A DNA stretch of 38,673 nt, taken from assembly GCA_038240015.1 (NCBI GenBank), contig JBBSEF010000024.1, positions 1 through 38,673 on the forward strand, read 5' to 3'. A model generated the notes under the pieces. That model saw only the letters and a list, made by a program, of their open reading frames with translations. It did no database searches and had not been told where the DNA came from. Position numbers and translations under genes: made by a program. Shown here one piece after another: positions 1 to 8,901 of the stretch; positions within the stretch are counted from its first letter, which is position 1, and every line of letters begins with the position of its first letter. This stretch comes from CAHJXF01 sp038240015. Its GTDB lineage: Bacteria > Pseudomonadota > Gammaproteobacteria > Burkholderiales > Burkholderiaceae_D.

Positions 1-744
1 ACCCGGTCCGGTCGGATTGCCGTCCTTGACGACCACACCGATGACTCGACCGCCCTGCTGCTTCAATGCCAACACCTGCGTGTCGAAGCGGAACTCGACA
101 CCCTTCGAAGCGGCGAGCGCAGCCAGTCGTTGCGTAAACTTAAACGCGTCGCCCGACTCGTCTTGGGGCGCATGGGCGCCGCCGACCAGCCGCGTGCGAT
201 ACGACGCCAGTGACGGCTCGAGCGCGACGATCTGTTCGGGATCGAGAAAGTTCATCGTGCAGCCGAATTCGCGCATCAGCTCGAGACCGGGCCTGGCGTC
301 TTCGTACTCGGCTTCGCTTTCGTACAGATGCAGAATGCCGCGCTCGAGTTGGTCGTATTGAATTCCGGTTTCGCGGCGAATCGCGATCAGCGTGCTGCGG
401 CTGTAGAGCCCGAGGTTGGTGAGCTGGATGGTGTTGAAACGCGTGCGCGCCGGCGTGCAGTTCGCGAGGAACGCGAGTCCCCACCACCATTGGTGCGGAT
501 CGCCAGTCAATCGAAACAAAAGTGGCGAGTCTTCCTTGCCGAGCCACTTGAGGATCTTCAGCGGCGCGCCGGGATTGGCCCAGGGTTCGGCGTACGACAC
601 CGAAATCTGCGAGCCATTGGCATAGCTCGTCTCGAGGCCGGCGCCGGGCTGGCGGTCGATGACGGTGACGTCGTGTCCGTCGCGACGCAGGAACCAGGCC
701 GACGTGACGCCGAGGATGCCGGCGCCGAGGACGATGATTTTCAT
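1..744 (-). CDS. dadA: D-amino acid dehydrogenase, small subunit (C-terminus outside window)
   Basis: FAD-dependent enzyme of the inner membrane that oxidatively deaminates D-amino acids such as D-alanine to 2-oxo acids. The 248 visible residues begin MKIIVLGAGILGVTSAWF, the GxGxxG dinucleotide fold at the extreme N-terminus. They continue through VIDRQPGAGLETSYANG and YAEPWANPGAP, which are typical DadA positions near the FAD and substrate. Full-length DadA is about 415-435 residues, so the C-terminal 40 percent lies before base 1. The start is the ATG complementary to 742-744. It is divergent from the quinone oxidoreductase. A perfect TATAAT on this strand at 831-836 could be its -10 box. 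Family recognition is firm; substrate range is inferred. Confidence 0.88.
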   Translation of the reverse strand, partial: MKIIVLGAGILGVTSAWFLRRDGHDVTVIDRQPGAGLETSYANGSQISVSYAEPWANPGAPLKILKWLGKEDSPLLFRLTGDPHQWWWGLAFLANCTPARTRFNTIQLTNLGLYSRSTLIAIRRETGIQYDQLERGILHLYESEAEYEDARPGLELMREFGCTMNFLDPEQIVALEPSLASYRTRLVGGAHAPQDESGDAFKFTQRLAALAASKGVEFRFDTQVLALKQQGGRVIGVVVKDGNPTGPG

Positions 745-830
745 GAGGGATCGAGGCAGGCGCCGCGCTGTCGGTGCACGCACGATCGGTGCGTGCTGAA
801 TGCGCGTCGCCTTCGAGATGGGGGTGGCGA

Positions 831-836
831 ATTATA
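831..836 (-). promoter_or_regulatory. candidate -10 box upstream of dadA
   Basis: The minus strand reads TATAAT here, an exact sigma-70 -10 hexamer about 85 bases before the dadA start. No good -35 hexamer lies 16-18 bases upstream of it, so the assignment rests on the -10 match and the divergent layout only. Confidence 0.35.
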
Positions 837-940
837 GGCAAGCCGCCGGACACGCACATGTGGCGCTGCGGATGATCCGGATATCAGGCAGCATCGAGGG
901 TCGTCGAATCGCCAACTCCATTTTCAACGAGGAGAAACAC

Positions 941-1933
941 GTGAAAGAAATTGCGCAAACGGCCAAGGCAATCCGCATTTATTCCACCGGCGCACCCGAG
1001 GTGATGAAGCTCGAAACCGCCGACGTTGCACCCCCCGCAAACGGCGAGGTGACGATCCGCAATCACGCGATCGGCCTGAACTTCATCGACATCTATTACC
1101 GCACCGGTCTCTACCCAAGCGTCATGCCCTCGGGTCTGGGCTTTGAAGGAGCGGGTGTCATCGAGGCGGTAGGCGAGGGCGTTGCGCACTTGAAGGTCGG
1201 CGACCGCGTTGCGTATGGGCAGGGGCCGATCGGCGCCTATGCGACCCGACGCACGATGCCGGCCTTGCAAGTCGTCAAGCTGCCAACGGGAATCTCGTTC
1301 GAAGAAGGCGCTGCGATGATGCTCAAGGGCCTGACGGTGCAATACCTGTTTCGCCAGACCTATCGCCTGCAAGGCCACGAAACCATCCTCTTTCATGCGG
1401 CCGCAGGCGGCGTCGGATTGATCGCCTGCCAGTGGGCCAAAGCGCTCGGCGTCAAGCTGATCGGAACCGTCGGCTCGCTCGAAAAGGCGGTGCTTGCAAA
1501 ACGCCACGGCGCGTGGGAAACGATCGACTACACCAAGCAGGACATCGCCAAGCGCGTGCTCGAATTGACCGACGGTGCGAAGGTGCCGGTGGTCTATGAC
1601 GGGGTCGGCAAGGACACATGGGAAGCGTCGCTCGACTGCGTGCAACCGCGCGGATTGATGGTCAGCTACGGCGGTGCATCGGGCCCCGTGTCGGGAGTCA
1701 ATCTGGGCATCCTCGCGAGCAAAGGCTCGTTGTTCGTGACGCGCCCGACACTGGGCACGCATGTCACGACGCGAGAGAAAGTCGAATCGGCAAGCAAGGA
1801 ACTCTTCGGCATGGTGAGCTCGAAAAAAATTCTCTTCGACGTCGAGCGGACCTATCCGCTGGCCGAGGTCGCGCAGGCCCATGAAGATCTGGCCTCGCGC
1901 AAGACCATGGGCTCGAGCGTGCTCTTGCCGTAA
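941..1933 (+). CDS. Zinc-free quinone oxidoreductase (NADPH:quinone reductase, QOR/MDR family)
   Basis: Medium-chain dehydrogenase/reductase of the quinone-reductase branch, which reduces quinones or other electrophilic carbonyls with NADPH in the cytoplasm. The 330-residue product matches the usual 325-330. It shows GFEGAGVIEAVGEGV in the GroES-like domain, HAAAGGVGLIACQWAK (about residues 150-167) as the nucleotide-binding turn, and VVYDGVGKDTW near residue 217. The cysteine and histidine zinc ligands of alcohol dehydrogenases are absent, as expected for this branch. I chose GTG at 941 because GGAG at 931-934 is correctly spaced before it. The same frame extends up to 800, but that stretch is promoter-like and does not fit the family N-terminus. 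Substrate unknown. Confidence 0.88.
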   Translation: MKEIAQTAKAIRIYSTGAPEVMKLETADVAPPANGEVTIRNHAIGLNFIDIYYRTGLYPSVMPSGLGFEGAGVIEAVGEGVAHLKVGDRVAYGQGPIGAYATRRTMPALQVVKLPTGISFEEGAAMMLKGLTVQYLFRQTYRLQGHETILFHAAAGGVGLIACQWAKALGVKLIGTVGSLEKAVLAKRHGAWETIDYTKQDIAKRVLELTDGAKVPVVYDGVGKDTWEASLDCVQPRGLMVSYGGASGPVSGVNLGILASKGSLFVTRPTLGTHVTTREKVESASKELFGMVSSKKILFDVERTYPLAEVAQAHEDLASRKTMGSSVLLP

Positions 1934-1961
1934 GGCGCGGGGGAATCGCCGGTTCGCATCG

Positions 1962-3269
1962 ATGACGCGCGCGCAGTCGGTCGAAACGGCTGTCGCAATG
2001 GATGCCGCAAGGTCTGCTGCAGTCGAGGACGCGAGTTTGGATGTCGCGAGGCATGCGACGCGTCCGGCGCTGGTTCCCGGCGCCGGACGCATCATTCTGC
2101 TGCTCGCGCTCGTCGCCTTCGGCAGCGCGATGTCGATGCGTGTGATGGATGCGGCGATACCGCGCTTGGCGATCGACTTCAATGTCGGCATTCGCCATGC
2201 GGCGAGCGTCGTCACGGTCTTCGCGATCGCCTACGGATGCTTGCAGATCGTGTTCGGTCCGTCGGGCGATCGCTTCGGCAAGCTGCGCGTGATCCTGTTC
2301 GCGTGCGTGTGCGCGGCGCTCGCGTCGGCTGCGTGCGCGCTCGCGCCGAGTTTCACGCTGCTGCTCGTGGCGCGCGCTGCGGCGGGCGCATCGATGGCGT
2401 CGATGATGCCGCTCTCGATGGCGTGGATCGGCGACAACGTGCCGTACCGAGACCGACAGGCGGTGCTTGCGCGTTTTCTGGTCGGGCAGATCGCGGGACT
2501 CGCGATCGGGCAGGCCGCGGGCGGCATCGCAACCGACCTTGTCAGTTGGCGGCTGCCGTTCTGGTTTCTCGCGCTATGGTTCGTCGCAATGGCCGTGTTG
2601 CTTACGCGTCTCGTGCGTACGCCGGCGCAGCGCGCGGTGGTCGGCACGAGCGCGGCATTCGATCTGGTTGCGCAAAGCCGAGCGGTCCTCGCAGAGCCAT
2701 GGGCACGCCGCGTGCTCATCACTGTCTTCCTCGAAGGTGCGGCGCTCTACGGCCCGTTCGCGTTCTTCGCGACGCATCTGCACGTCAAGCACGGACTGTC
2801 GCTGTCGCTCGCGGGCTCGATGCTGGTCGCCTTCGCGGTGGGCGGCGTGTCGTATGCGTTCGGAGCGGGACGATTGCTGGGCAGGCTCGGTGAAGCCGGC
2901 CTCGCACGAGGCGGCGCGATGTTGATGGCGATCGGTATCGCGATCGTGGCGCTGGCTCCGACCGGCATGTCGACGGCGCTCTTCGCGGTGCCGGGCTTGT
3001 TCGCTGCGGGTTTGGGTTTCTACATGCTGCACAACACGCTGCAGATCAATGCGACGCAGATGGCGCCGAACGCGCGAGGCACCGCGGTCGCACTCTTCGC
3101 GTCGAGCTTCTTTCTCGGACAGTCGGTCGGCGTGGCTGTGGGCGGCTATGCGATCGAGCGGGTTCAGACCACGCCGGTGATGCTGGTGGGTGCGTTCGCT
3201 CTGCTTGTGGTGGGACTCGGCTTTTCCGTCATGCGGGCGCGCCGGGATGTCATGCCGGAAAGTGCATGA
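1962..3269 (+). CDS. MFS transporter (12-helix, drug/metabolite efflux type)
   Basis: Inner-membrane major facilitator protein of 435 residues. After a hydrophilic N-terminal tail of about 45 residues come roughly twelve hydrophobic segments, starting with IILLLALVAFGSAMSM. The loop between helices 2 and 3 carries GDRFGKLR, the MFS motif A. It starts 28 bases after the quinone oxidoreductase stop on the same strand, so the two may be co-transcribed. ATG 1962 is the first methionine after the upstream stop; ATG 1999 is an alternative and neither has a convincing ribosome site. The layout suggests export of an electrophile or drug, but no substrate can be read from the sequence. Confidence 0.85.
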   Translation: MTRAQSVETAVAMDAARSAAVEDASLDVARHATRPALVPGAGRIILLLALVAFGSAMSMRVMDAAIPRLAIDFNVGIRHAASVVTVFAIAYGCLQIVFGPSGDRFGKLRVILFACVCAALASAACALAPSFTLLLVARAAAGASMASMMPLSMAWIGDNVPYRDRQAVLARFLVGQIAGLAIGQAAGGIATDLVSWRLPFWFLALWFVAMAVLLTRLVRTPAQRAVVGTSAAFDLVAQSRAVLAEPWARRVLITVFLEGAALYGPFAFFATHLHVKHGLSLSLAGSMLVAFAVGGVSYAFGAGRLLGRLGEAGLARGGAMLMAIGIAIVALAPTGMSTALFAVPGLFAAGLGFYMLHNTLQINATQMAPNARGTAVALFASSFFLGQSVGVAVGGYAIERVQTTPVMLVGAFALLVVGLGFSVMRARRDVMPESA

Positions 3270-3344
3270 GCGTGCGATCAATCGCAATCGAATTTCACAC
3301 ACGACCTCGCGCAAAGCCAATGCCGGCGCGGGTTTCCGACACGA

Positions 3345-3350
3345 TACAAT
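3345..3350 (+). promoter_or_regulatory. candidate -10 box for the phosphofructokinase gene
   Basis: TACAAT sits in the 132-base gap before the phosphofructokinase start, about 52 bases upstream of it. The region 17 bases further up has no recognisable -35 hexamer, so this is a weak call. Confidence 0.3.
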
Positions 3351-3401
3351 CGCTCGCCGCGAATGGGCGTGGAATTCAATCGATGAACAAGGAACATGCG
3401 C

Positions 3402-4655
3402 ATGTCATCCGGAAAGATCCTCGTCGCCCAAGGTGGCGGACCCACCGCGGTCATCAATCAATCGCTTGCGGGCGTGGTGCTCGAAGCGCGTCGAATCGAT
3501 GCAAGCCAGATGGTTTATGGAGCGCGTCACGGTGTTCGCGGAATCGTCGATGAAGACTTCGTCGACCTGACGCAGGAGACCGGCGCCAGTCTCGAGTTGG
3601 TCGCCGCGACGCCGTCGTCTGCGCTCGGATCGACACGCGACAAGCCCGACGTCGCGTATTGCCGCGAGATTTTTCGCGTTCTGAAAGCGCACGGGATCGG
3701 CCATTTTCTTTACATCGGCGGCAACGATTCGTCAGACACCGTGCGCATCGTCAGCGATGAAGCGAAGAAGGCGAATTACCCGCTTTCGTGCATACACATT
3801 CCCAAGACGATCGACAACGATCTGGTCGCCAACGACCATACGCCCGGCTTTCCATCGGCGGCGCGTTTTGTCGCGCAGGCCTTCACCGGCGCCGATCTCG
3901 ACAACCGGTCGCTGCCCGGCGTCTACGTCGGCGTCGTGATGGGCCGGCATGCGGGCTTTCTGACTGCGGCGTCGGCGCTTGGAAGAAGGGTCGCCGAGGA
4001 CGGGCCGCATTTGATTTATTTACCCGAACGGACCTTCGTGCTCGAACAATTCCTTGCGGACGTGAAGAGTACGCATGAGCGTCTCGGACGCTGTGTGATC
4101 GCGGTGTCCGAGGGCATACACGATGCGGCGGGTGAGTCGATCCTGAGCCGGCTCGCGAAGACTCCCGAGTTCGATCCGCACGGCAACGTGCAGCTGTCCG
4201 GGACCGGCGCGCTGGCTGACCTCCTGTGCGACGAGATCAAGAACGAGCTCGGGATCAAGCGCGTACGCGGCGACACCTTCGGCTATCTGCAGCGCTCTTT
4301 CATCGGTTGCGTGTCGGACGTCGATCAGCGCGAGGCGCGCGAGGTCGGGGAAAAGGCGATCCGGTTTGCGATGTCGGCGGAGTGCGATGGTTCGCGCAAC
4401 GGTTCAGTCACGATCGTGCGCACCGGCTCTTACGACGACCCTTACGCGGTCGACTACGAACTGGTGCCGCTCACCGTGGTGGCGGGCAAGACGAGAGTAA
4501 TGGACGACGTGTTCATCGCGCCGGGCGGCACCGATATCACCGATGCCTTCCAGCTCTACCTGCGGCCGCTGCTGGGTTCGGGAATGCCGGACGCATTTCG
4601 CCTGCAGGCGCCGGCTGTGCCGAAAGTGCTAGCGACCCGCGTGAAGGACGCCTGA
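3402..4655 (+). CDS. 6-phosphofructokinase, pyrophosphate-dependent type
   Basis: Converts fructose 6-phosphate to fructose 1,6-bisphosphate, by its key residues with PPi as phosphoryl donor, which makes the step reversible. The 417-residue protein has an N-terminal GGGPTAVINQSL loop, GGNDS at residues 106-110 and PKTIDND at 134-140. In ATP enzymes these sites read GGDGS and PGTIDND. The Asp after Asn (109) and the Lys (135) are the two substitutions that mark PPi-dependent members. MGRHAGF of the substrate site is present. ATG 3402 is preferred over ATG 3396 because AAGGA at 3389-3393 is then well spaced. Donor specificity is inferred from the two residues. Confidence 0.88.
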   Translation: MSSGKILVAQGGGPTAVINQSLAGVVLEARRIDASQMVYGARHGVRGIVDEDFVDLTQETGASLELVAATPSSALGSTRDKPDVAYCREIFRVLKAHGIGHFLYIGGNDSSDTVRIVSDEAKKANYPLSCIHIPKTIDNDLVANDHTPGFPSAARFVAQAFTGADLDNRSLPGVYVGVVMGRHAGFLTAASALGRRVAEDGPHLIYLPERTFVLEQFLADVKSTHERLGRCVIAVSEGIHDAAGESILSRLAKTPEFDPHGNVQLSGTGALADLLCDEIKNELGIKRVRGDTFGYLQRSFIGCVSDVDQREAREVGEKAIRFAMSAECDGSRNGSVTIVRTGSYDDPYAVDYELVPLTVVAGKTRVMDDVFIAPGGTDITDAFQLYLRPLLGSGMPDAFRLQAPAVPKVLATRVKDA

Positions 4656-4676
4656 TCGCGTCGGGTCCCCGCCGCA

Positions 4677-7421
4677 TTACGCGGCAAGCGCCTTGTCGAG
4701 GATCTCGGTGACATCGCGCGACAGGCGCTCGGTATTGCGAACCCGCAGCAAGGCCGACTGAGCGGAAGCCTGCAAGCGTGGACTCAGTTTGCGCCAGCGT
4801 TCGAGCGTTCTCGCGAGGCGGCCCGCGACCGTCGCATTGATTCCATCGAGCAGCAAGATCTGCTCGGCCCAGAACGCGTGGCCTCGGCCATCCACGCGAT
4901 GGAAGGCTGCCGCATTGCCGCCGAAGAAGCCGCCGAGCAGGGCATACACCTTGTTGGGATTGGCCGGTGAATAGGCCGCGTGATGCGTCAACGCCGTCAC
5001 GGCATCGAGGACCGCATCGTCTGCCGCCATCGTCGTGGCCTGCACCCTCAGCCATTTGTCCACCACCAGCGGATCGCGATGGAATTGGTGATAGAACGCG
5101 TACACGGCCTTGACGCGGCGGCTCGCGGCTCGCCCGCCGTCGGCATCAAGCGGTGCGTTGACGATCGCCATGAATGCGGCGAGCCGATCGGTCATGTTGT
5201 CGGCCGAAGCCCACTGGCTATCGACCCGTGACTGCGCGTCGCGATCGTCCAGTCGCGCAAGATAGCCGAGCGCGCAATTCTTCAACGCGCGAGCGGCCGC
5301 TTGTCCCGACGCGGGCGAATAGCGTCCCACCGTTTGATGGGATGCGTACACCGCATGCCAGTCATCGGCGAGCGCGGATGCCAGAGCATCGATCAAGAAG
5401 AGGCGCGCGCGTCGAACCGCCGCGGGATCGTAGATCGTGAGCTGTTCTCCGATCACGCCTTCGCCGGGCAGAGTGATCGCGGCTTCCTTCAAACCTGGAT
5501 CGAGCCGCTTGTCGCGCAGCGTGGTGCGATAGGCATCGATCAAAGCGTCGCTGATGCACAGTGGGCGATCGGCTTGCGCGTCGTGGGTGAGTCGAATCAG
5601 TTCGCGCGTCGCGAGGCGCTGACCGGCCTCCCAGCGATTGAATGGATCGGAATCGTGCGCGAGCAGCAGGGCGAGTTGGGCATCGGTATAGGGGTACTCG
5701 ACGATCACCGGCGCAGAAAAATCGCGCAACAGCGACGGGACCGCATCGCGCAAGACGTTGGTGAAGACGAAGCGTTGTTCGTCATCGACGAGATCGAGCA
5801 CGCGTGTGGTCTGTGCTTGCTCGCCTTCGCCTTCAAGCGAAAGCGCAATGCTGCGACCGTCGTGATCGACCAGGCCGACCGCGAAAGGAATATGAAAGGG
5901 CTGCTTGTCGATCGCCATCGATTTCTCGACCCCGACCTTCGGACAAATCTGTCGCAGCGTCAGCGTGAGCGTGTTGGTCGCATCGTCGTAGGTGGTGCCG
6001 GCCGAGACGCGCGGCGTCCCTGCCTGGCTGTACCAACGGCGAAAGCGATCGAGTCTCTTGCCGGGTTTCTGCGCGACGTAGATCGACTCCATCGCACTGA
6101 CGAAGTCGTCGCACGACACCGCCTGACCGTCGTGACGTCGAAAGTACTCGTCCATGCCCGCGCGAAAGCCGTCGCGTCCGAGCAGCGTCTGCTGCATGCG
6201 AATCACTTCGGAGCCTTTTTGATAGACCGTGGCGGTGTAGAAGTTGCCGATCTCCTGAAAACTCTCGGGGCGCACCGGATGCGCCATCGGTCCCGCGTCC
6301 TCGGGGAATTGCGTCGCGCGCAGGGTGCGCACGTTTTCTATCCGCAGCGTGGCGCGTACCCCTTCGGCATCGGCGGGCCGCGCGTGGTCGAGATGCGCGA
6401 CGGCCATGTCGGCCGAGAACTCCTGATCGCGAAAGACCGTGAGGCCTTCTTTCAAGGTCAACTGGAACCAGTCGCGGCACGTCACCCGATTGCCGGTCCA
6501 GTTGTGAAAGTACTCGTGCCCGACGACCGCTTCGATACCGGCGAAGTCTGCGTCGGTCTCTGTGCGCGGATCGGCCAGGACAAACTTGGTGTTGAAAATG
6601 TTGAGGCCTTTGTTCTCCATCGCGCCCATGTTGAAATCGCCGACCGCGACGATCATGAAACGATCGAGATCGAGTTCGAGACCGAAGCGCGCCTCGTCCC
6701 ACTTGAGCGATCGCTCGAGCGAGTCGAGCGCGTGACCGGCCTTGGGAAGGTCGTGTTTGTCCGTGTAGACCTGAAGCAGCACCGAGCGGCCGCTCTTCGT
6801 CCTCACGTGGCGTTCGATATGCGCGAGCTTTCCGGCGACGAGCGCAAACAGATAGCTCGGCTTGGGAAACGGGTCCTCCCATTTCGCGTAGTGTCGTCCG
6901 TCGGGCAGGCGCCCCGACTCGACCAGATTGCCGTTCGACAGCAGCACCGGGTAGCGAACGCGGTCGGCGCGAAGCATGACGGTGTAGCGCGCCATGATGT
7001 CGGGCCGGTCCGGGAAGAAAACGATCTTGCGAAAGCCCTCGGCTTCGCATTGCGTGACGAAGTTGCCGCCGGACAGATAGAGACCCAGCAACGAGGTATT
7101 GGCTTCGGGCGAAATGCGTACCGCGATGTCGAGCACGCAGCGGTCGGGCAGATGGGCAATCGTGAGCGTCTGCTTGTCGCCCGTCGCGGCGAGCCGAAAT
7201 GCGTGAGGGGCGAGTGGCTGCCCGTCGAGGGAAAGTTGCAGGAGTTCGAGATGCTCGCCGTCGAACTCCATGGCTCCGGGGTTATGACGGACCAGATGCA
7301 GTCGCGCCGCGACCACGGTCGCCGCCGGGTCGAGATCGATCCCCATCTCGATGTGCTCCACCTGAAAGACAGGAGGGCGATAATCCTTGCGGTAGATGGT
7401 TTTCTGCGTCTCGGTCTTCAT
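4677..7421 (-). CDS. pepN: Aminopeptidase N (M1 family zinc metallopeptidase)
   Basis: Cytoplasmic broad-specificity aminopeptidase that removes N-terminal residues from peptides. The 914-residue product has the PepN length and order: beta-sandwich N-domain, GAMEN exopeptidase motif at 266-270, zinc site HEYFH at 302-306 with the downstream Glu in LKEGLTVFRDQEFS, and a long alpha-helical C-terminal domain. The N-terminus MKTETQKTIYRKDYRPP lines up with E. coli PepN, so I chose 7421; an in-frame ATG at 7448 would add nine residues. No clear ribosome site precedes either. It converges with the phosphofructokinase gene (21-base gap). A very long open frame on the opposite strand is only its shadow. 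Confidence 0.95.
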   Translation of the reverse strand: MKTETQKTIYRKDYRPPVFQVEHIEMGIDLDPAATVVAARLHLVRHNPGAMEFDGEHLELLQLSLDGQPLAPHAFRLAATGDKQTLTIAHLPDRCVLDIAVRISPEANTSLLGLYLSGGNFVTQCEAEGFRKIVFFPDRPDIMARYTVMLRADRVRYPVLLSNGNLVESGRLPDGRHYAKWEDPFPKPSYLFALVAGKLAHIERHVRTKSGRSVLLQVYTDKHDLPKAGHALDSLERSLKWDEARFGLELDLDRFMIVAVGDFNMGAMENKGLNIFNTKFVLADPRTETDADFAGIEAVVGHEYFHNWTGNRVTCRDWFQLTLKEGLTVFRDQEFSADMAVAHLDHARPADAEGVRATLRIENVRTLRATQFPEDAGPMAHPVRPESFQEIGNFYTATVYQKGSEVIRMQQTLLGRDGFRAGMDEYFRRHDGQAVSCDDFVSAMESIYVAQKPGKRLDRFRRWYSQAGTPRVSAGTTYDDATNTLTLTLRQICPKVGVEKSMAIDKQPFHIPFAVGLVDHDGRSIALSLEGEGEQAQTTRVLDLVDDEQRFVFTNVLRDAVPSLLRDFSAPVIVEYPYTDAQLALLLAHDSDPFNRWEAGQRLATRELIRLTHDAQADRPLCISDALIDAYRTTLRDKRLDPGLKEAAITLPGEGVIGEQLTIYDPAAVRRARLFLIDALASALADDWHAVYASHQTVGRYSPASGQAAARALKNCALGYLARLDDRDAQSRVDSQWASADNMTDRLAAFMAIVNAPLDADGGRAASRRVKAVYAFYHQFHRDPLVVDKWLRVQATTMAADDAVLDAVTALTHHAAYSPANPNKVYALLGGFFGGNAAAFHRVDGRGHAFWAEQILLLDGINATVAGRLARTLERWRKLSPRLQASAQSALLRVRNTERLSRDVTEILDKALAA

Positions 7422-7600
7422 GTGTGTGGGCGATGTAGTCGGCGCCATGGGTCACGGTAGCGGAGGATCGCGGCGTGATTGTCGCAGTGGGTCGCCATCT
7501 GCGCGAAGCGATCATTTTACTTCGCGCGAGCGCCGTCTTGATTTGCAGGCCTATTCGGAAACCTCGGACCGCCAGACGCGGTCGAACGAGTCTTGTCAGT

Positions 7601-7689
7601 TGGAGAATTGCTATGAGTGATTCTTTGGTTGGACCGGGGCCGCGCTGGCTCGCTTACTCGTTGTCGTCTCGGTGCTGGGCGGTTGTGCC
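7601..7689 (+). other. Displaced start and lipoprotein signal peptide of the DUF4136 gene (apparent -1 frameshift)
   Basis: GGAG at 7602-7605 is ideally placed for ATG 7613, which opens MSDSLV and then runs off frame to a stop at 7703-7705. In the next frame, in phase with the downstream protein, bases 7630-7689 encode a classic lipoprotein signal ending LLVVVSVLGGCA. That frame has a stop at 7618-7620 and no ATG, GTG or TTG before the hydrophobic stretch. Adding one base near 7627-7631 would join MSDSLV to this signal. The simplest reading is a one-base deletion, in the genome or in the assembly. Confidence 0.6.
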
Positions 7690-8298
7690 ACTGGTCCTCG
7701 ACTGATCCGAACGCAAGTGACGGCGTTCAACGAATGGGCCACGTTGCCTGCCGAGAGAAGCTATGTTTTTTCGCGCACGCTCGAATTCCAGAACAGTCTC
7801 GAACTCAAGTCGTATGAGAACATCGTTCAGGACGAGTTGACGCTACAGGGCTTCAAGCTCGCGGCCGATCCGAGCCGAGCACAGCTGGCGATCACGTTGC
7901 GGCCGTCGATCTCGACGACGCAGGTGCGTGTGCGTGATTCGTGGCCGGTGGATCCGTTCTGGAATCGCTATGGAGGCTGGTATGGTCGACGAGGCTTCGG
8001 CTGGTACGACCCGTTCTGGTCCTTCCCCGATGCGTATTCCGATTACAACCTCGACGTGCATCGCGGCCGCCTCGAGCTCGACATCGACTCGAAGGCGGTG
8101 GCAAGCAAGCGCTACTATGAAGGGCGAGCCGAAGGTACCGATCAAACTGAATCCCTTCCTGCCGTGATGCCCTATCTGATCCGGGCCTTGTTCGCCGACT
8201 TTCCCGGAAGCAGCGGGCAGACGCGGCGCGTCGATGTTCCGATGGCAACTCCGGTGGATCGCAAGTCAGGCGCGAAAGACGCCGCGGTCGCGCCGTGA
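7672..8298 (+). CDS. DUF4136 family lipoprotein (5' end frameshifted)
   Basis: Probable outer-membrane or periplasmic lipoprotein of unknown function. Only the part from a GTG at 7672 is open in frame; it begins inside the signal peptide, with the lipobox LGGC placing Cys at 7684. The mature part has the DUF4136 pattern: a conserved RSYVFSRTLEF region, SYENIVQDELTLQGFKLA, then an aromatic Gly/Trp/Tyr-rich segment (WNRYGGWYGRRGFGW) and LELDIDSKAVASKRYYEG. The natural start is probably ATG 7613 with one base missing. It lies 39 bases before the sigma factor gene on the same strand and may share a transcript with it. Confidence 0.75.
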   Translation: MLGGCATGPRLIRTQVTAFNEWATLPAERSYVFSRTLEFQNSLELKSYENIVQDELTLQGFKLAADPSRAQLAITLRPSISTTQVRVRDSWPVDPFWNRYGGWYGRRGFGWYDPFWSFPDAYSDYNLDVHRGRLELDIDSKAVASKRYYEGRAEGTDQTESLPAVMPYLIRALFADFPGSSGQTRRVDVPMATPVDRKSGAKDAAVAP

Positions 8299-8337
8299 CG
8301 AACCATCTCAATACGCCGGCTATCCGGCGCCGGGCCC

Positions 8338-8901
8338 ATGCACGCTGAGGCGTTCCACACACACGAGCTCGACGCGCTGCGGCCCTCGCTGCTTAGAATC
8401 GCGCGCCTGCATCTGCGCAATGACGCGTGGGCCGAGGACACGGTCTCCGAGACTTTGCTTGCGGCGCTTGAAAGCAAGACCGTCTTCGAGGGCCGATCCA
8501 AACTCAAGACCTGGCTGATCGGCATCCTCAAGCACAAGATCATCGATTGCCTGCGCGCGCGGAGCCGCGAGACGCAGTTGCTCGATGAGGACGATGACGC
8601 GGAGTTCGACGGGGCGATCTTCAAGGCCGACGGTCACTATCGCGAGACCATCAAGGAGTGGTCCACTCCCGAAACGATGCTGAACAGGGTTCAGTTCTTC
8701 GAAATACTCGAAGTCTGTGTCCAGCAATTGCCGGCGGCGCAGGCGCGGATTTTCATGATGCGCGAGTGGATGGAGTTCTCGACCGAAGAAATTTGTAATC
8801 AGATGACCATCACCGCGACCAACGCGGGTGTGCTGCTGCATCGCGCACGGTTACGGCTGCGCGAGTGTCTTGAACTTCGCTGGTTCAATGAAAGTCACTG
8901 A
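8338..8901 (+). CDS. ECF-type RNA polymerase sigma factor
   Basis: Group 4 sigma factor of 187 residues that would redirect RNA polymerase to a stress regulon. Region 2 is visible as DAWAEDTVSETLLAALE followed by LKTWLIGILKHKIIDCLR, and region 4 as LPAAQARIFMMREWMEFS with the helix-turn-helix STEEICNQMTITATNAGVL and LHRARLRLRECLE. The C-terminus ending in ECLELRWF resembles the proteobacterial TIGR02943-type sigma factors, though I assign that subgroup from memory. Its TGA overlaps the ATG of the small zinc protein (TGATG), a translationally coupled sigma/anti-sigma layout. The targets are probably the genes just downstream, by inference. Confidence 0.88.
   Translation: MHAEAFHTHELDALRPSLLRIARLHLRNDAWAEDTVSETLLAALESKTVFEGRSKLKTWLIGILKHKIIDCLRARSRETQLLDEDDDAEFDGAIFKADGHYRETIKEWSTPETMLNRVQFFEILEVCVQQLPAAQARIFMMREWMEFSTEEICNQMTITATNAGVLLHRARLRLRECLELRWFNESH

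Noticed and set aside
5301..7460. Open frame of about 720 codons on the plus strand opposite pepN
   Set aside because: It is the antisense shadow of a clear aminopeptidase N with its zinc and GAMEN motifs; the plus-strand translation is Arg/His/Asp-rich with no domain.
7613..7705. A separate 30-codon gene from ATG 7613
   Set aside because: Better explained as the frameshifted start of the DUF4136 lipoprotein, because the hydrophobic signal and lipobox appear in the adjacent frame.
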